From Sinobacterium caligoides (lineage in GTDB: Bacteria; Pseudomonadota; Gammaproteobacteria; Pseudomonadales; Sinobacteriaceae): a DNA stretch of 64,000 bases. Positions 30,501-39,556 of this stretch are shown piece after piece (the first letter of the stretch is position 1; each line of letters starts with the position of its first letter). Made by a program: the position numbers and the translations under genes. A model generated the notes under the pieces. The model was not told the origin of the DNA and did not search any database. It saw only the letters and a program-made list of their open reading frames with translations. The DNA is taken from positions 744,001-808,000 of the forward strand of contig NZ_RKHR01000004.1 in the NCBI RefSeq assembly GCF_003752585.1, given 5' to 3'.

Positions 30501-30928
30501 TGAGGTGCGATGGAGACATCAAATAGTGTCTTATAGCGATTGGCCTGCATCGCGACGTCGGTCACCGTATGCTCTTCGACTAACGGACGAAAATACCACA
30601 TGATTTGCGCCACACTACCCACCTGCTGAAAAGGGTAGTTACCGACAAGGTAGCGCCTGTTGCCCTCTTTGACTCGCAGGCTATACATCTGTTCAGCGAC
30701 CACACACCCCTCAGCCAACAAATTGAGACTGTCCAAAAAGCGCGGGTAGGTTTGCGGGCTAAATATATTTTGCCACTGATTGGGCACGCCCTCCGTTAGC
30801 GGCTGCGCAAAAAGAGACTCTGCTGCTGCGTTTTGATACAGCACAACACCGCCTGCATCTGTCACCACGAAGGCTTCCGCGTGATCTGCAATTAGTGAGC
30901 CTAAGCTAATATTAAAAAAATCCTGCAT
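27557..30928 (-). CDS. Multi-PAS GGDEF-EAL c-di-GMP signalling protein
   Basis: About 1123 residues, no membrane segments. Four PAS-like regions are apparent (roughly 12-110, 285-410, 420-545, 555-670), each of the later ones ending in a DIT/DVTE linker. GGDEF domain about 675-845 with intact MGGDEF near 759, no RxxD inhibitory site in the expected position. EAL domain about 860-1105 with EALVRW, NISALQF, EITES, DDFGTGYSS, KIDRSF and AEGVE all intact, so phosphodiesterase activity is likely; both activities are possible. ATG 30928 is chosen over a GTG at 30982 that would add a polar extension. No partner gene nearby. Confidence 0.9.
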   Translation of the reverse strand: MQDFFNISLGSLIADHAEAFVVTDAGGVVLYQNAAAESLFAQPLTEGVPNQWQNIFSPQTYPRFLDSLNLLAEGCVVAEQMYSLRVKEGNRRYLVGNYPFQQVGSVAQIMWYFRPLVEEHTVTDVAMQANRYKTLFDVSIAPQWVLAIEPAYHMMLATGIRCQADLKRRLDSDEPFIEHFRQCITLIEVNQSALKYMGAASSDKVLALASFPDRYLSYCAAAVVAMIEGMKEYRFEVGGEGADGKVYCCNVIAALPETGDLDRGILFTGFDSGKLKEIQRDIEHRERFLSATLTAVPDLLFVYDYHGAKVRFINQLAREHFGVVEADCEHLEDRDSEHYLHFDDHLDRDELVDFLKRLSSGEVVEKEVRLRHISGEWRRYATRTSGIVNHLGRTTYSVTIATDITERQKIKDKLDDQQRNYRLLAENFSDIICTTDTRLRINYISPSVEKTLGFPASEFIDKQRQMAVQFPALALIMRQLADDFFGLVGDEFQPLEEQREYLRLHELEVEHCLGHKVSLELQSSLMWEDDGRLQGLLIICRDITQRLKAEDDRRLSAKVFDNSLQGIYITAADGTISQVNKVFTEITGYSAEEAIGCRPSFLSGSRQAKVSFGRTIAPILQKNGFWQGELDSKRKNGKVFPAQIGVTSVCGKHGEHIGYITSFSDVTESKRSEERIRKLAFYDSLTGLANRSLFQEKLQSRLQLAQQNELLQPLLFIDMDGFKAINDSLGHGAGDLLLSQVGQRLQMSMDERSDAARMGGDEFTVTLGQCDNHDEAVALSKRTAQSLLAILSAPFFVQGKEVFLSASIGVAIYPSDGCDSMTLLQNADAAMYHAKAAGKNNYQYYAGLMNSASLDKLELQNDLHRAVAAGDFELYYQPVVDLSTRRVVSVEALVRWFHPQRGNIRPEVFVPLAEEAGLIVGVGNWVLNEACMQMAEWRREGVALQRIAVNISALQFSEGGLLRHIINALESSGLPSHCLGLEITESLLMEDVSYTLGMLADLKAMDVNVSIDDFGTGYSSMSYLKQFPIDHLKIDRSFIANVLDSEQDKAITTAIIAMAKSFDLSVIAEGVESEQQALYLEELGCDSCQGYLYGKPMSAEDISRLLEDSAPLDRQLQKVIRGE

Positions 30929-30982
30929 GCTACCAAAATTCTTATAGTTATTATCTCTCTGCCCCGGAGAGCAAGGAACCAC

Positions 30983-31309
30983 TTAATCAATCCACTGAAA
31001 TAAGCCAACCATGGAGAAAGGTGGCCCTATTATAATAGTAGCTCCCCTCAGTACGTTGCTTCCCTCTTAGCTTCCTCCCCTAACTGCGCTGAGCCAAGCC
31101 AATACATTGCACAACCTAAGCAACATTCACCATATACCAGTCACTGGGACGGGGGCTAGCAGTGACGGTATCTTTTACAGCTAATCACCGCATCACGAGC
31201 TAATAAGCACAGGATTGATTCCAGCCATATTGTTCTACTGCTATAATGCGAAAATCCCAGCTAAGTAGTTAGTTTAAAAACAGCTTTCATCCTTTAAGGA
31301 CACCTATCG
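30983..31309. other. Divergent intergenic region before ettA
   Basis: About 330 bases separating the c-di-GMP gene and ettA. Apart from the extended -10 element noted separately I see no repeat, RNA gene or operator. Confidence 0.5.
31239..31247 (+). promoter_or_regulatory. Extended -10 promoter of ettA
   Basis: TGCTATAAT fits the TGnTATAAT extended -10 consensus, 63 bp before the ettA ATG. No good -35 at normal spacing. Confidence 0.55.
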
Positions 31310-32974
31310 ATGGCTCAATACGTCTACACTATGAACCGTGTCGGAAAGATCGTTCCACCAAAACGACAAATTCTTGCCGACATCTCTCTGTCTTTCTTTC
31401 ACGGCGCCAAAATCGGTGTACTCGGTCTCAACGGCTCGGGTAAGTCCACGCTGCTACGTATCATGGCTGGCATCGATCAAGAGTACATCGGTGAGGCACG
31501 CCCGCAAGCTGACCTAAAAATTGGCTATCTCGCTCAGGAACCTCAACTCGACGCCGCTAAAGATGTTCGTGGCAACGTCGAAGACGGCGTTCGTGCTGCC
31601 GTTGACGCCCTCGCCCGACTCGACCAAGTCTATGCCGAATACGCCTTAGAAGATGCCGATTTCGATGCCCTAGCAAAAGAGCAGGGACAGCTAGAAGATA
31701 TCATCAATGCTTGGGATGGTCACAACCTTGAGCACACCCTCGAAGTGGCTGCTGATGCACTCCGCCTGCCACCCTGGGATGCCGATGTCACCAAGATTTC
31801 CGGCGGTGAGCGACGCCGTGTCGCGCTCTGTAAGCTACTGCTATCAAAGCCTGACATGCTGCTGCTCGACGAACCAACCAACCACCTTGATGCAGAGAGT
31901 GTCGCCTGGCTGGAACACTTCCTCACCACGTTCACCGGCACCGTCGTCGCCATCACCCACGACCGTTACTTCCTCGATAATGCTGCAGGCTGGATTCTCG
32001 AGCTCGATCGCGGACGCGGCATCCCCTACGAAGGCAACTACTCCGACTGGCTGAACGCCAAGGATCAACGACTGCTAATGGAGGAAAAACAGCAGAAAGC
32101 TCACGAACGCTCCATGGCTGCAGAGCTCGAATGGGTTCGCTCCAACGCCAAAGGCCGTCAATCGAAGAGTAAGGCACGCATGGCCCGTTACGATGAGCTC
32201 AGTTCGCAAGAGTTCCAAGTTCGCAACGAAACCCAAGAAATCTATATTCCACCCGGGCCGCGATTGGGTGATGTCGTCATCGAAGTTGAAGGAGTCAGCA
32301 AGTCTTTTGGCGACAAGGTACTCATCAACGACCTCAACTTCACCGTACCTCGAGGCGCCATTGTCGGCATCATAGGCGGCAACGGTGCCGGTAAGTCAAC
32401 GCTGTTTAAGATGATCATGAACCAAGAGCAACCTGACGCAGGCAGCATTCGTATCGGCGAGACCGTTAGCCTAGGCATGGTTGATCAGAGCCGTGACGAC
32501 CTCAATGATGACAAGACCGTCTGGTCAGAGGTCTCCGACGACCAAGATATTATTCGCGTAGGGAATTATGAGATTAACTCACGCTCCTACGTCGGTCGCT
32601 TTAACTTTAAAGGCTCCGATCAACAGAAGCGTATTGGCGACCTTTCTGGCGGTGAGCGTAACCGCGTCCATCTCGCCAAGTTGTTGCGCGGTGGCCACAA
32701 CGTCTTACTGCTCGATGAGCCCACCAACGACTTGGATGTCGAGACCCTTCGTGCCCTCGAAGAGGCCATTCTCTCCTTCCCCGGCTGCATTATGGTCATC
32801 TCACACGATCGCTGGTTCCTCGATCGTGTTGCCACACACATTCTCGCTTATGAGGACGAATCAAAAGCCATCTTCCACGAGGGCAACTTCAGTGACTACA
32901 TGGAGGAGCGACTGGCCCGCACCGGTGTCAAAGAGCTCGTACCCACACGAGTGAAGTACCGCAAACTAAAATAG
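31310..32974 (+). CDS. ettA: Energy-dependent translational throttle protein EttA
   Basis: ABC-F ATPase that binds the ribosomal E site and gates the first elongation cycle according to ATP/ADP. 554 residues, the EttA length. Two ABC domains in tandem: Walker A GLNGSGKST and GGNGAGKST, signatures SGGERRR and SGGERNR, Walker B LLLDEPTNHLD and LLLDEPTNDLD. The N terminus MAQYVYTMNRVGKIVPPK and the interdomain linker KGRQSKSKARMARYDEL are EttA-specific compared with other ABC-F proteins. Convergent with the dehydrogenase gene downstream. Confidence 0.96.
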   Translation: MAQYVYTMNRVGKIVPPKRQILADISLSFFHGAKIGVLGLNGSGKSTLLRIMAGIDQEYIGEARPQADLKIGYLAQEPQLDAAKDVRGNVEDGVRAAVDALARLDQVYAEYALEDADFDALAKEQGQLEDIINAWDGHNLEHTLEVAADALRLPPWDADVTKISGGERRRVALCKLLLSKPDMLLLDEPTNHLDAESVAWLEHFLTTFTGTVVAITHDRYFLDNAAGWILELDRGRGIPYEGNYSDWLNAKDQRLLMEEKQQKAHERSMAAELEWVRSNAKGRQSKSKARMARYDELSSQEFQVRNETQEIYIPPGPRLGDVVIEVEGVSKSFGDKVLINDLNFTVPRGAIVGIIGGNGAGKSTLFKMIMNQEQPDAGSIRIGETVSLGMVDQSRDDLNDDKTVWSEVSDDQDIIRVGNYEINSRSYVGRFNFKGSDQQKRIGDLSGGERNRVHLAKLLRGGHNVLLLDEPTNDLDVETLRALEEAILSFPGCIMVISHDRWFLDRVATHILAYEDESKAIFHEGNFSDYMEERLARTGVKELVPTRVKYRKLK

Positions 32975-32988
32975 CACTCCCCCACGGA

Positions 32989-34083
32989 TCAGGCCCGCCC
33001 CCGGGCCTGTTTCGCCTCGTGATAGACAGCGCTGTAGTAATCGATGCTTATCGCCTGCGCCCGCTCCGTTGAGTATTCAGGCTGATAACCCAGTTCTCGC
33101 TTCGCCTTGGCGATGCTATAAAAGTTATCCACCGTAATCCGCTGCAACGCGATCGTCGTCAAGACCGGCTCCGCCCCCCCAAAGTACTCATACATTCCCC
33201 GCCAGAATCCAACCATCACCTTCAACACCATCTCCGGTAGTAATAGCGTAGGCAGACGGTGATTAACCGCCGCCAACAACGGCTCAGCAAACTGCATCAT
33301 ATTCACCGGTTCACCGTCGTTGATAAAGTAAGCCTGACCCGCCGCCCCACCCGCGGCACAAAGATGAGTGGCGGCCAATAACTCTGCCTGCACTAAGTTC
33401 AACACAAAGCTATTATCGAGACGCGCTCGCGGACTGCCGATACGACAGCGCAGCCAACCCGACGCCGCCATCACCATCAAACGGTTATAGACGACTTTGT
33501 CCCCCTCACCCCAGATGCCACTCGGCCGCAGGGCACAACACAGCATCCCCTCCACCCCATTAGCCGCCAACACTGCCCGCTCAGCCATCATCTTGCTGCG
33601 ACTATAAATATCTAATCCAGGGCGGCTGGCATAGGGCAGTGTCTCATCACCATCGACGATCGCGCGACCATCAAAGACGACACTGTTTGAGCTGGTATAG
33701 ACAAAACGACTAACGCCGGCACGTTGGCAGGCTGACAGTAGCCGATCAGTGCCCTCGACATTCACTCGCCAACAGCGACGATCCTCCTCGCTAACGAGTT
33801 CCGCATGTCCCGACATCGAGATCACACCTGCGGCGTGAAAAACGGTATCAACCCCCTCACAAGCCTGCTGCAAATCACTCTGTTCATTCAGCGAACCTTC
33901 GAGAAGTTCCAACCGTTGGTGCTCAATAGATTGATGCTGCTGATCAAACGAGCGCACCCGATAACCATTCTCCAGTAATTTTTGCACTAGCTGGGAGCCC
34001 AGCATCCCCGCTCCGCCGGTCACCAACACCCGCCCTAACGGCACCGTCTTCAATCGCTGCCGATCGTGGCTCTGTACACTCAT
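32989..34083 (-). CDS. NAD-dependent epimerase/3-beta-HSD-family dehydrogenase
   Basis: 364 residues, extended short-chain dehydrogenase. N-terminal Rossmann VTGGAGMLGSQL (about residues 20-31) with a following FDQQ, catalytic serine region YTSSNSVV and the YxxxK motif YSRSKMMAE (near 159-163). The overall pattern matches the 3-beta-hydroxysteroid dehydrogenase/isomerase subgroup of epimerases, which act on sterol-like or sugar substrates; the substrate cannot be read from sequence. It lies 84 bp downstream of radA's end on the same strand. Confidence 0.8.
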   Translation of the reverse strand: MSVQSHDRQRLKTVPLGRVLVTGGAGMLGSQLVQKLLENGYRVRSFDQQHQSIEHQRLELLEGSLNEQSDLQQACEGVDTVFHAAGVISMSGHAELVSEEDRRCWRVNVEGTDRLLSACQRAGVSRFVYTSSNSVVFDGRAIVDGDETLPYASRPGLDIYSRSKMMAERAVLAANGVEGMLCCALRPSGIWGEGDKVVYNRLMVMAASGWLRCRIGSPRARLDNSFVLNLVQAELLAATHLCAAGGAAGQAYFINDGEPVNMMQFAEPLLAAVNHRLPTLLLPEMVLKVMVGFWRGMYEYFGGAEPVLTTIALQRITVDNFYSIAKAKRELGYQPEYSTERAQAISIDYYSAVYHEAKQARGRA

Positions 34084-34167
34084 CTAGCGTACCGTTCGAT
34101 ATGCATCGACACGCCCTCAGGTCCCATCACTGAGGCAAAGTATAGTCCTCTTAAAGCTTTTCGACCG

Positions 34168-35538
34168 CTAGCTCAACGCCTCAATCGCCTGGCTAAGCTT
34201 GTCGACAACCACTACCGTCATGCCCTCGATCGGCGACCTCGGCGCATTGGCTCGTGGCACGATGGCGCGCGTAAAGCCGTGCTTTGCAGCCTCGCTTAGC
34301 CGCTCCTGCCCGCTAGGCACCGGTCTTATCTCACCCGATAACCCCACCTCACCGAAGACCACTAAATCTCTCGGCAGCGGGCTATCGCGAAAGCTCGAAA
34401 CCACCGACAACAATAGCGCCAAATCGGTCGCAGTCTCGAGCACCTTTACACCGCCGACAACATTGATGAAGACGTCTTGGTCACCAATCATCAGGCCACC
34501 GTGACGATGCAACACAGCCAACAACATACCTAAGCGGTTCTGGTCGAGGCCGACAGCAACACGTTTCGGGTTTGCCCCCTGGCTCTCATCGACAAGCGCT
34601 TGCAGCTCAACCAGTAGCGGCCGAGTACCCTCCCAAATCACCATCACGATGCTACCCGAGCTAATCTCCTTGCCACGTGAGAGAAAGATGGCCGACGGGT
34701 TCTTCACCTCTTTCATGCCCAGCTCTGTCATCGCAAAGACACCTAACTCGTTGATCGCACCAAAACGATTCTTCTGCCCACGTAACGTACGATATCGGCT
34801 ATCACTACTGCCCTCCAATAAAATAGAGCAGTCAATCATATGTTCCAGCACCTTCGGTCCCGCCAGCGAACCGTCCTTCGTCACGTGCCCCACGAGAAAC
34901 AAAACCGTGCCGGTCTGCTTGGCGAAGCGGGTGAGATAGGCCGCCGACTCCCGTACCTGCGATACGCTTCCCGGAGCAGAGCTGATATCCGCCAGGTGCG
35001 TCGTCTGAATAGAGTCGACCACCAACACCTTCGGCTTATGTTGCTCGGCGGCAAAAATAATCTGCTCGACACTAGTTTCCGTGAGCATCTGTAGCTTAGC
35101 GGTCGGCAAGCCCAAACGATTGGCACGCATCGCTACCTGCTGCAAAGACTCCTCACCGGTGACGTAAAGCGCTGGTATTTGCTCCGCTAGGTAGCACATC
35201 GTCTGCAATAACAGAGTGGACTTTCCTGCCCCCGGGTGGCCACCGACGAGGATCGCAGAGCCAGGTACCAGACCACCACCAAGCACACGATCGAACTCAA
35301 ACATGCCACTGGAGATACGCGGCATCTCAGCTAGGTTGATCTCCGCAAGAGTCGCTACTTTCGCAGAACTCACTCCGGCATAACCGCTACGACTTGCGCC
35401 TGCCGTCGTTGGCGCAGGACCTATACGTACTTCGCTCAAGGTGTTCCAAGCGCCACAATCGCCACACTGCCCCTGCCACTTGCTGTAGTCCGAACCACAG
35501 TCACTGCAAACATAGGCCGTCGTCTTTTTCTTTGCCAC
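34168..35538 (-). CDS. radA: DNA repair protein RadA
   Basis: RecA-like helicase that processes branched recombination intermediates. 456 residues. N-terminal C4 zinc finger (CSDCGSDYSKWQGQCGDCGAWN), Walker A GGHPGAGKSTLL, the RadA-specific KNRFG motif, and a C-terminal Lon-protease-like domain (GEVGLSGEIRPVP) are all present. ATG 35538. Divergent from the DnaT-like gene over a 286-bp region. Confidence 0.97.
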   Translation of the reverse strand: MAKKKTTAYVCSDCGSDYSKWQGQCGDCGAWNTLSEVRIGPAPTTAGASRSGYAGVSSAKVATLAEINLAEMPRISSGMFEFDRVLGGGLVPGSAILVGGHPGAGKSTLLLQTMCYLAEQIPALYVTGEESLQQVAMRANRLGLPTAKLQMLTETSVEQIIFAAEQHKPKVLVVDSIQTTHLADISSAPGSVSQVRESAAYLTRFAKQTGTVLFLVGHVTKDGSLAGPKVLEHMIDCSILLEGSSDSRYRTLRGQKNRFGAINELGVFAMTELGMKEVKNPSAIFLSRGKEISSGSIVMVIWEGTRPLLVELQALVDESQGANPKRVAVGLDQNRLGMLLAVLHRHGGLMIGDQDVFINVVGGVKVLETATDLALLLSVVSSFRDSPLPRDLVVFGEVGLSGEIRPVPSGQERLSEAAKHGFTRAIVPRANAPRSPIEGMTVVVVDKLSQAIEALS

Positions 35539-35824
35539 TTAAATCACCCTAGACTATCCATCAATCGCGCTCATACTCGACAACTGTACCAGCGATGTCA
35601 ACTGCCGCCACTCAGCTCAACCGCCATGATACTAGAACGAGTTGAGAGAGAGGGTAACCCCCTTACATCTGCTTACTGCCATAAACTGGAAAAACACCTA
35701 TCGCCAGCATAGTCTACAATCTGTTCAAGACATGTCATCTGTCAGTCAATTTTCACTCTCTTGGCTGGTATCGAGATGAAGCGCATCGTAGAATACGCGG
35801 TTCGAATGTAGATTTCCGGGCCCC

Positions 35825-37189
35825 ATGAATATGCCACTTTCTCTAGTGCAGCAGCGCAACATTGTTATCCCAAGCCGCCTAGCCGAGCAAATAGGTCTAG
35901 AGTGCGCCGTGCTGCTGCAAGCGCTAAGTGATTATGCGCTGCACGCTGAGAACCCTGAGCAAGGGGGCTTTCGTTGGCTGCAGCTACCTAAGAGCAAGCT
36001 GCTCGCATTACTCCCCTTCTGGACAGAAAATGATATTCAGCGCATTAGTGACCAGCTTCGTGACGCTGGTCTCATTCGCTTAGACTCTCCACAGCTGGCC
36101 CTAACTGACCACTACCGTTTTGCCCTCAACCAAAGCAGCACACCCAGCAAGAATCGCAGCACTAGCACACGCAGCACCATAAGCCGTAACCTGCCCAATT
36201 TTACACCGCGCAAGCGCCAGCTAACGCCAAACGCCACGTCTCCCCCCCCTATGCGAGATAGCCATAACGCAGTCAGAGATACGCAGACTTCAACAGGAGA
36301 GTCCGAGCACCGCTATTCAGCCCAACAGCGGAATAATAACAGCGGCGTTAACAACCTCCAGCAACGTACTATTGCCCCCAGCTGGCCAACACTCGGGGCC
36401 AAGAATAACGGCCAGTTAATTCCCTCCGACTGGCGGCCCAGTGAAAGTAAGATTCAACAACTCAGCGTCATCCATGGCGTACCTGTCGAGTTCTGCCAAC
36501 AACAGGTTGGCGAGTTCGTCACCTACTGGCTCGATGCCGCCGAGCGACACGTCAGCTGGGAGAGTAAGTTTCACCGTCACATCGTTAAAGAGTGGCAGTA
36601 TCAGCAGGTTCGCAACAATCAGCAACAGCTCAAAAAACAGAATAAACAAGAGCGCCAAACGGCCGCCGCCGCCGACCTTAACGACTGGCAGCCCAATGCT
36701 GAAGCCGTTGAGATCATGCTTCGCGATGGTGTCGATCACGACTTCATCTTCAACGCCGTGCCAGAGTTTATTCTCTATTGGCGCGAGCGTGATTCCGGCG
36801 CTGGTCAGTGGAACACCAAGTTTCTACAACATATTCGCATCACCTGGGCGCGCTATAGCGCCACCATTGACAACGACAGCTTGCCACAACTAATGCCCGG
36901 CAACTGGTCTCCGAGCGCCGACGCTCTCGACGTATTACGCATGGCCAACATCGATCTCACCTTCGCGGAGAGCCTGATCGGTGAATTCGTGATATTCTGG
37001 CGTGACAGCCAACAGCCACAGCGCTCTTGGAACTCTAAATTCATTCAGCACGTGAAGCACCACTGGGCGCGACGCCACCAACTGGAAGCGAAAAATGTCG
37101 GATCCCAAGGACATCAAAACTTTACTGGCAAAGACCAACGCAGCCTTGTCGAAAAACACACCGACTCAAGCTGGGCCGACGACCTCTAA
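35825..37189 (+). CDS. Primosomal DnaT-like protein with three DnaT-type domains
   Basis: 454 residues. Residues 1-100 look like a winged-helix N-terminal domain (SRLAEQIGLECAVLLQALSDYA). Residues 100-195 are polar, low in structure. Then three copies of one module follow at about 200-258, 285-343 and 360-416, each with a W-x-P/S start, an E-F-x-x-Y/F-W core and a W-x-(S/T)-K-F-x-x-H-(I/V) end, e.g. SWNSKFIQHVKHHW. This matches the DnaT C-terminal DNA-binding domain, normally single. It probably binds single-stranded DNA in replication restart. It overlaps the lambda-P-like gene by 95 bp. No clear ribosome-binding site. Confidence 0.72.
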   Translation: MNMPLSLVQQRNIVIPSRLAEQIGLECAVLLQALSDYALHAENPEQGGFRWLQLPKSKLLALLPFWTENDIQRISDQLRDAGLIRLDSPQLALTDHYRFALNQSSTPSKNRSTSTRSTISRNLPNFTPRKRQLTPNATSPPPMRDSHNAVRDTQTSTGESEHRYSAQQRNNNSGVNNLQQRTIAPSWPTLGAKNNGQLIPSDWRPSESKIQQLSVIHGVPVEFCQQQVGEFVTYWLDAAERHVSWESKFHRHIVKEWQYQQVRNNQQQLKKQNKQERQTAAAADLNDWQPNAEAVEIMLRDGVDHDFIFNAVPEFILYWRERDSGAGQWNTKFLQHIRITWARYSATIDNDSLPQLMPGNWSPSADALDVLRMANIDLTFAESLIGEFVIFWRDSQQPQRSWNSKFIQHVKHHWARRHQLEAKNVGSQGHQNFTGKDQRSLVEKHTDSSWADDL

Positions 37190-37775
37190 AAGTAAGCAGC
37201 ATACAGCTCCCGACAAGGATGCTGTCATTGCCGCAGTCAACCAGATGTTCGCCGAATTCGACTTGGTCTACCACAACCAGTTTCGCAACGCCTTCCCAAC
37301 GGCAGAAAAGCTGCACTACGCCAAGAAACTATGGTTCAACAACCTAAAGCACCTCAGCGCAGAAAGCATTATTCAAGCCACTCATCAGGCGATCAGAGAG
37401 TCCGATTTTCTACCGACTGTGCACGGTATTTTAAAACACTGTAGCGCCCTCGACAGCTTGGGCCTACCGGACGTCCGCTCCGCCTACGTCGAAGCCTGTA
37501 ACGCACCGAAGCCCCGACGCAGTCATCAATGGAGCCACCCTGCCGTCTATTTTGCCGGCCAGCAGACCGACTGGTTCTTGATCGAAAGCGGTAGCGAATA
37601 CAAGGTATTCCCTATCTTCAAGGGACATTACGATCGTCTCTGCGAGAGAGTCAGGCAGGGCGAAGAGCTCGTCGTCGAGCCGCCTCTTGCGTTGCCAGAG
37701 ACGATCAATCGCCCTCTCAACAGCGAGCAGAGACGCGCCGCCCTCGACAAACTAAAGCAAGATACCGAACTTTAG
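37095..37775 (+). CDS. Lambda-P-like replication (helicase-loader) protein
   Basis: 226 residues. A disordered N terminus (about 1-40) is followed by a helical domain with VNQMFAEFDLVYHNQFRNAFP, AKKLWFNNLKHLSAESIIQA and DFLPTVHGILKHC, the pattern of the phage lambda replication protein P family, which delivers DnaB helicase to DNA. GGAAG precedes the ATG at 37095. It is read in another frame from within the 3' end of the DnaT-like gene, so the two are co-expressed. The pair resembles a DnaT/DnaC-type loading system; no dnaC is in view, while dnaB is at 58.7 kb. Family call moderate, function inferred. Confidence 0.68.
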   Translation: MSDPKDIKTLLAKTNAALSKNTPTQAGPTTSKSKQHTAPDKDAVIAAVNQMFAEFDLVYHNQFRNAFPTAEKLHYAKKLWFNNLKHLSAESIIQATHQAIRESDFLPTVHGILKHCSALDSLGLPDVRSAYVEACNAPKPRRSHQWSHPAVYFAGQQTDWFLIESGSEYKVFPIFKGHYDRLCERVRQGEELVVEPPLALPETINRPLNSEQRRAALDKLKQDTEL

Positions 37776-38083
37776 CAGCCTGCCCCCGCCCGGGGGCCTG
37801 CCTCAGCCTAACTATCCTCAGCCCCCTTTCTTTCAGGCCCCCCTGCCCCCTCTAGTTCTCGCTAAAGTCACTCACTCCTATAACAATGCCTAAAAATAGC
37901 GCACAGCAATGGTGCATGCACAGTGCCGTACCGCCAACGGCCCCCTACGACGCTCTATCTCCCTCGGGGAAAAATGTAAGCACTTATAAAGTAATGAGAA
38001 ATTATGAGTGGCACAATTTCTGCTTTATATCTAACAATAACAACTTTAAACAAATAATGATTAGCCCTAGAGGACCTTCAATA
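37776..38083. other. Intergenic region before the nitrate porter
   Basis: About 308 bases. A GC stem GCCCCC/GGGGGC (37782-37797) follows the lambda-P-like gene. The later part is AT-rich, as expected of a promoter, but I see no canonical FNR or NarL box. An open frame upstream of the chosen narK start runs through here without protein-like features. Confidence 0.45.
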
Positions 38084-39556
38084 ATGAGCGAGCAAAAATT
38101 AAACTTGCTGAATTTTTCAGACAGTTCGATCAAGACGCTGCACATCTCCTGGTTTGCCTTCTTCCTTACCTTTGTCATGTGGTTCAGCTACGCACCGATG
38201 AAACCCTTCATCGTCGAGGCCTTCGACCTCTCCAACGCACAGTGGAAGGCGTTACTCATACTCAACGTCGCACTCACCATCCCCGCCCGCATCATCATCG
38301 GCATGCTTGTTGATAAGTTTGGCCCACGTATCGTTTACAGCTTATTACTAGCAATTTCCGCCGTGCTCTGTTGGTGCTTTGCCTTCGCGCAGACTTATGA
38401 GCAACTGGCTCTATTCCGCTTCCTCTGCGGCTTTACTGGCGCCGGTTTTGTCATCGGTATCCGCATGGTCGGTGAGTGGTTTCCGGCTAAGAGCGTCGGC
38501 CTCGCCGAAGGCGTCTATGGCGGCTGGGGCAACTTTGGTTCCACCATTGCTGCCTGGACACTGCCCGCCATCGCTGCCTACATCTACGGCGGTGACGATG
38601 GCTGGCGCTACGCCATTGCCACCACCGGTGCCGTGGCTATGGTATACAGCGCGATATTCTATAGCGTAGCTCGCAACACCCCCGCCGGTTCCACCTACTT
38701 TAAACCGAAGAAAAGTGGCGGCTTAGAGGTTAGTAACAAACGAGATTTCTGGTTTTACATCGCGATGAACATCCCTATGTACATCGCTCTAGCCGTGTTG
38801 ACCTGGAAACTATCTCCCACCGGCGTAGGCTTACTCACCGCAGTAACCGCTAACATTCTCTGGGCTATCTTGGCTGCTATCTTTTGCTTTCAGTTCTACC
38901 AGATCTATCAAGTTAATAAAGCTATCTTCTCGCAACCTGCAGCGGAAGCTGACAGCTATTCCTTCAGACAGGTGGCCATCCTCGACTGGGCTTACTTCGT
39001 CACCTTCGGCTCTGAGCTCGCCATGGTCTCAATGCTACCTGCATTTTTCATGGAGACCTTCCTCTTAAGCCCCGTTCAAGCTGGCCTACTCGGCGGCGCC
39101 TTTGCCGTCATGAACTTAGTCGCACGCCCCGGCGGCGGCTACCTCTCCGACAAGCTCGGCCGCAAGTTGACCTTGTCAGTCCTCGTTGCTGGGCTCGCGT
39201 TCGGCTACCTCACCCTCTCCACCATCACCAACGCATGGTCTATCCCTTTTGCCGTCGCAGCTGTGATAGTCTGCTCATTCTTCGTGCAGGCTGGCGAGGG
39301 CGCTGTATTTGCCATGGTGCCACTGATCAAGCGTCGCATGACCGGTCAAATTGCCGGCATGGTCGGCGCCTACGGTAACGTCGGTGGGGTAACCTTCCTC
39401 ACCGTCTACTCCTTCGTCGACACATCAACCTTCTTCATGGTCATCGCTGGCGCTGCCATCATCTGTTTTCTTATGGTGCAGTTTATCACCGAGCCCAAAG
39501 GTCATATGCATGAGGTCCTCCCCGACGGCACTGTAGAACTAATTAAAGTCAGCTAA
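38084..39556 (+). CDS. NarK/NNP-family nitrate/nitrite transporter
   Basis: 490 residues, 12 predicted membrane helices, major facilitator fold. The two nitrate signatures are present: GGWGNFGST (helix 5) and [11 protein letters not shown] (helix 11). The substrate-binding arginines lie in [16 protein letters not shown] (helix 2) and [16 protein letters not shown] (helix 8). ATG 38084 is preceded by AGAGGA at good spacing; the frame is open 66 codons further upstream but that part has no membrane character. Followed by a porin and a NIT-like sensor gene, suggesting a nitrate uptake module. No nitrate reductase genes in the window. Confidence 0.88.
   Translation: MSEQKLNLLNFSDSSIKTLHISWFAFFLTFVMWFSYAPMKPFIVEAFDLSNAQWKALLILNVALTIPARIIIGMLVDKFGPRIVYSLLLAISAVLCWCFAFAQTYEQLALFRFLCGFTGAGFVIGIRMVGEWFPAKSVGLAEGVYGGWGNFGSTIAAWTLPAIAAYIYGGDDGWRYAIATTGAVAMVYSAIFYSVARNTPAGSTYFKPKKSGGLEVSNKRDFWFYIAMNIPMYIALAVLTWKLSPTGVGLLTAVTANILWAILAAIFCFQFYQIYQVNKAIFSQPAAEADSYSFRQVAILDWAYFVTFGSELAMVSMLPAFFMETFLLSPVQAGLLGGAFAVMNLVARPGGGYLSDKLGRKLTLSVLVAGLAFGYLTLSTITNAWSIPFAVAAVIVCSFFVQAGEGAVFAMVPLIKRRMTGQIAGMVGAYGNVGGVTFLTVYSFVDTSTFFMVIAGAAIICFLMVQFITEPKGHMHEVLPDGTVELIKVS

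Noticed and set aside
35825-37775. Prophage remnant around the lambda-P-like gene
   Set aside because: No integrase, structural, lysis or attachment-site features were seen; flanks are radA and a transporter.
37886-38083. 66-residue N-terminal extension of the nitrate porter
   Set aside because: The extension is not membrane-like, and ATG 38084 has a good AGAGGA site and matches the family start.
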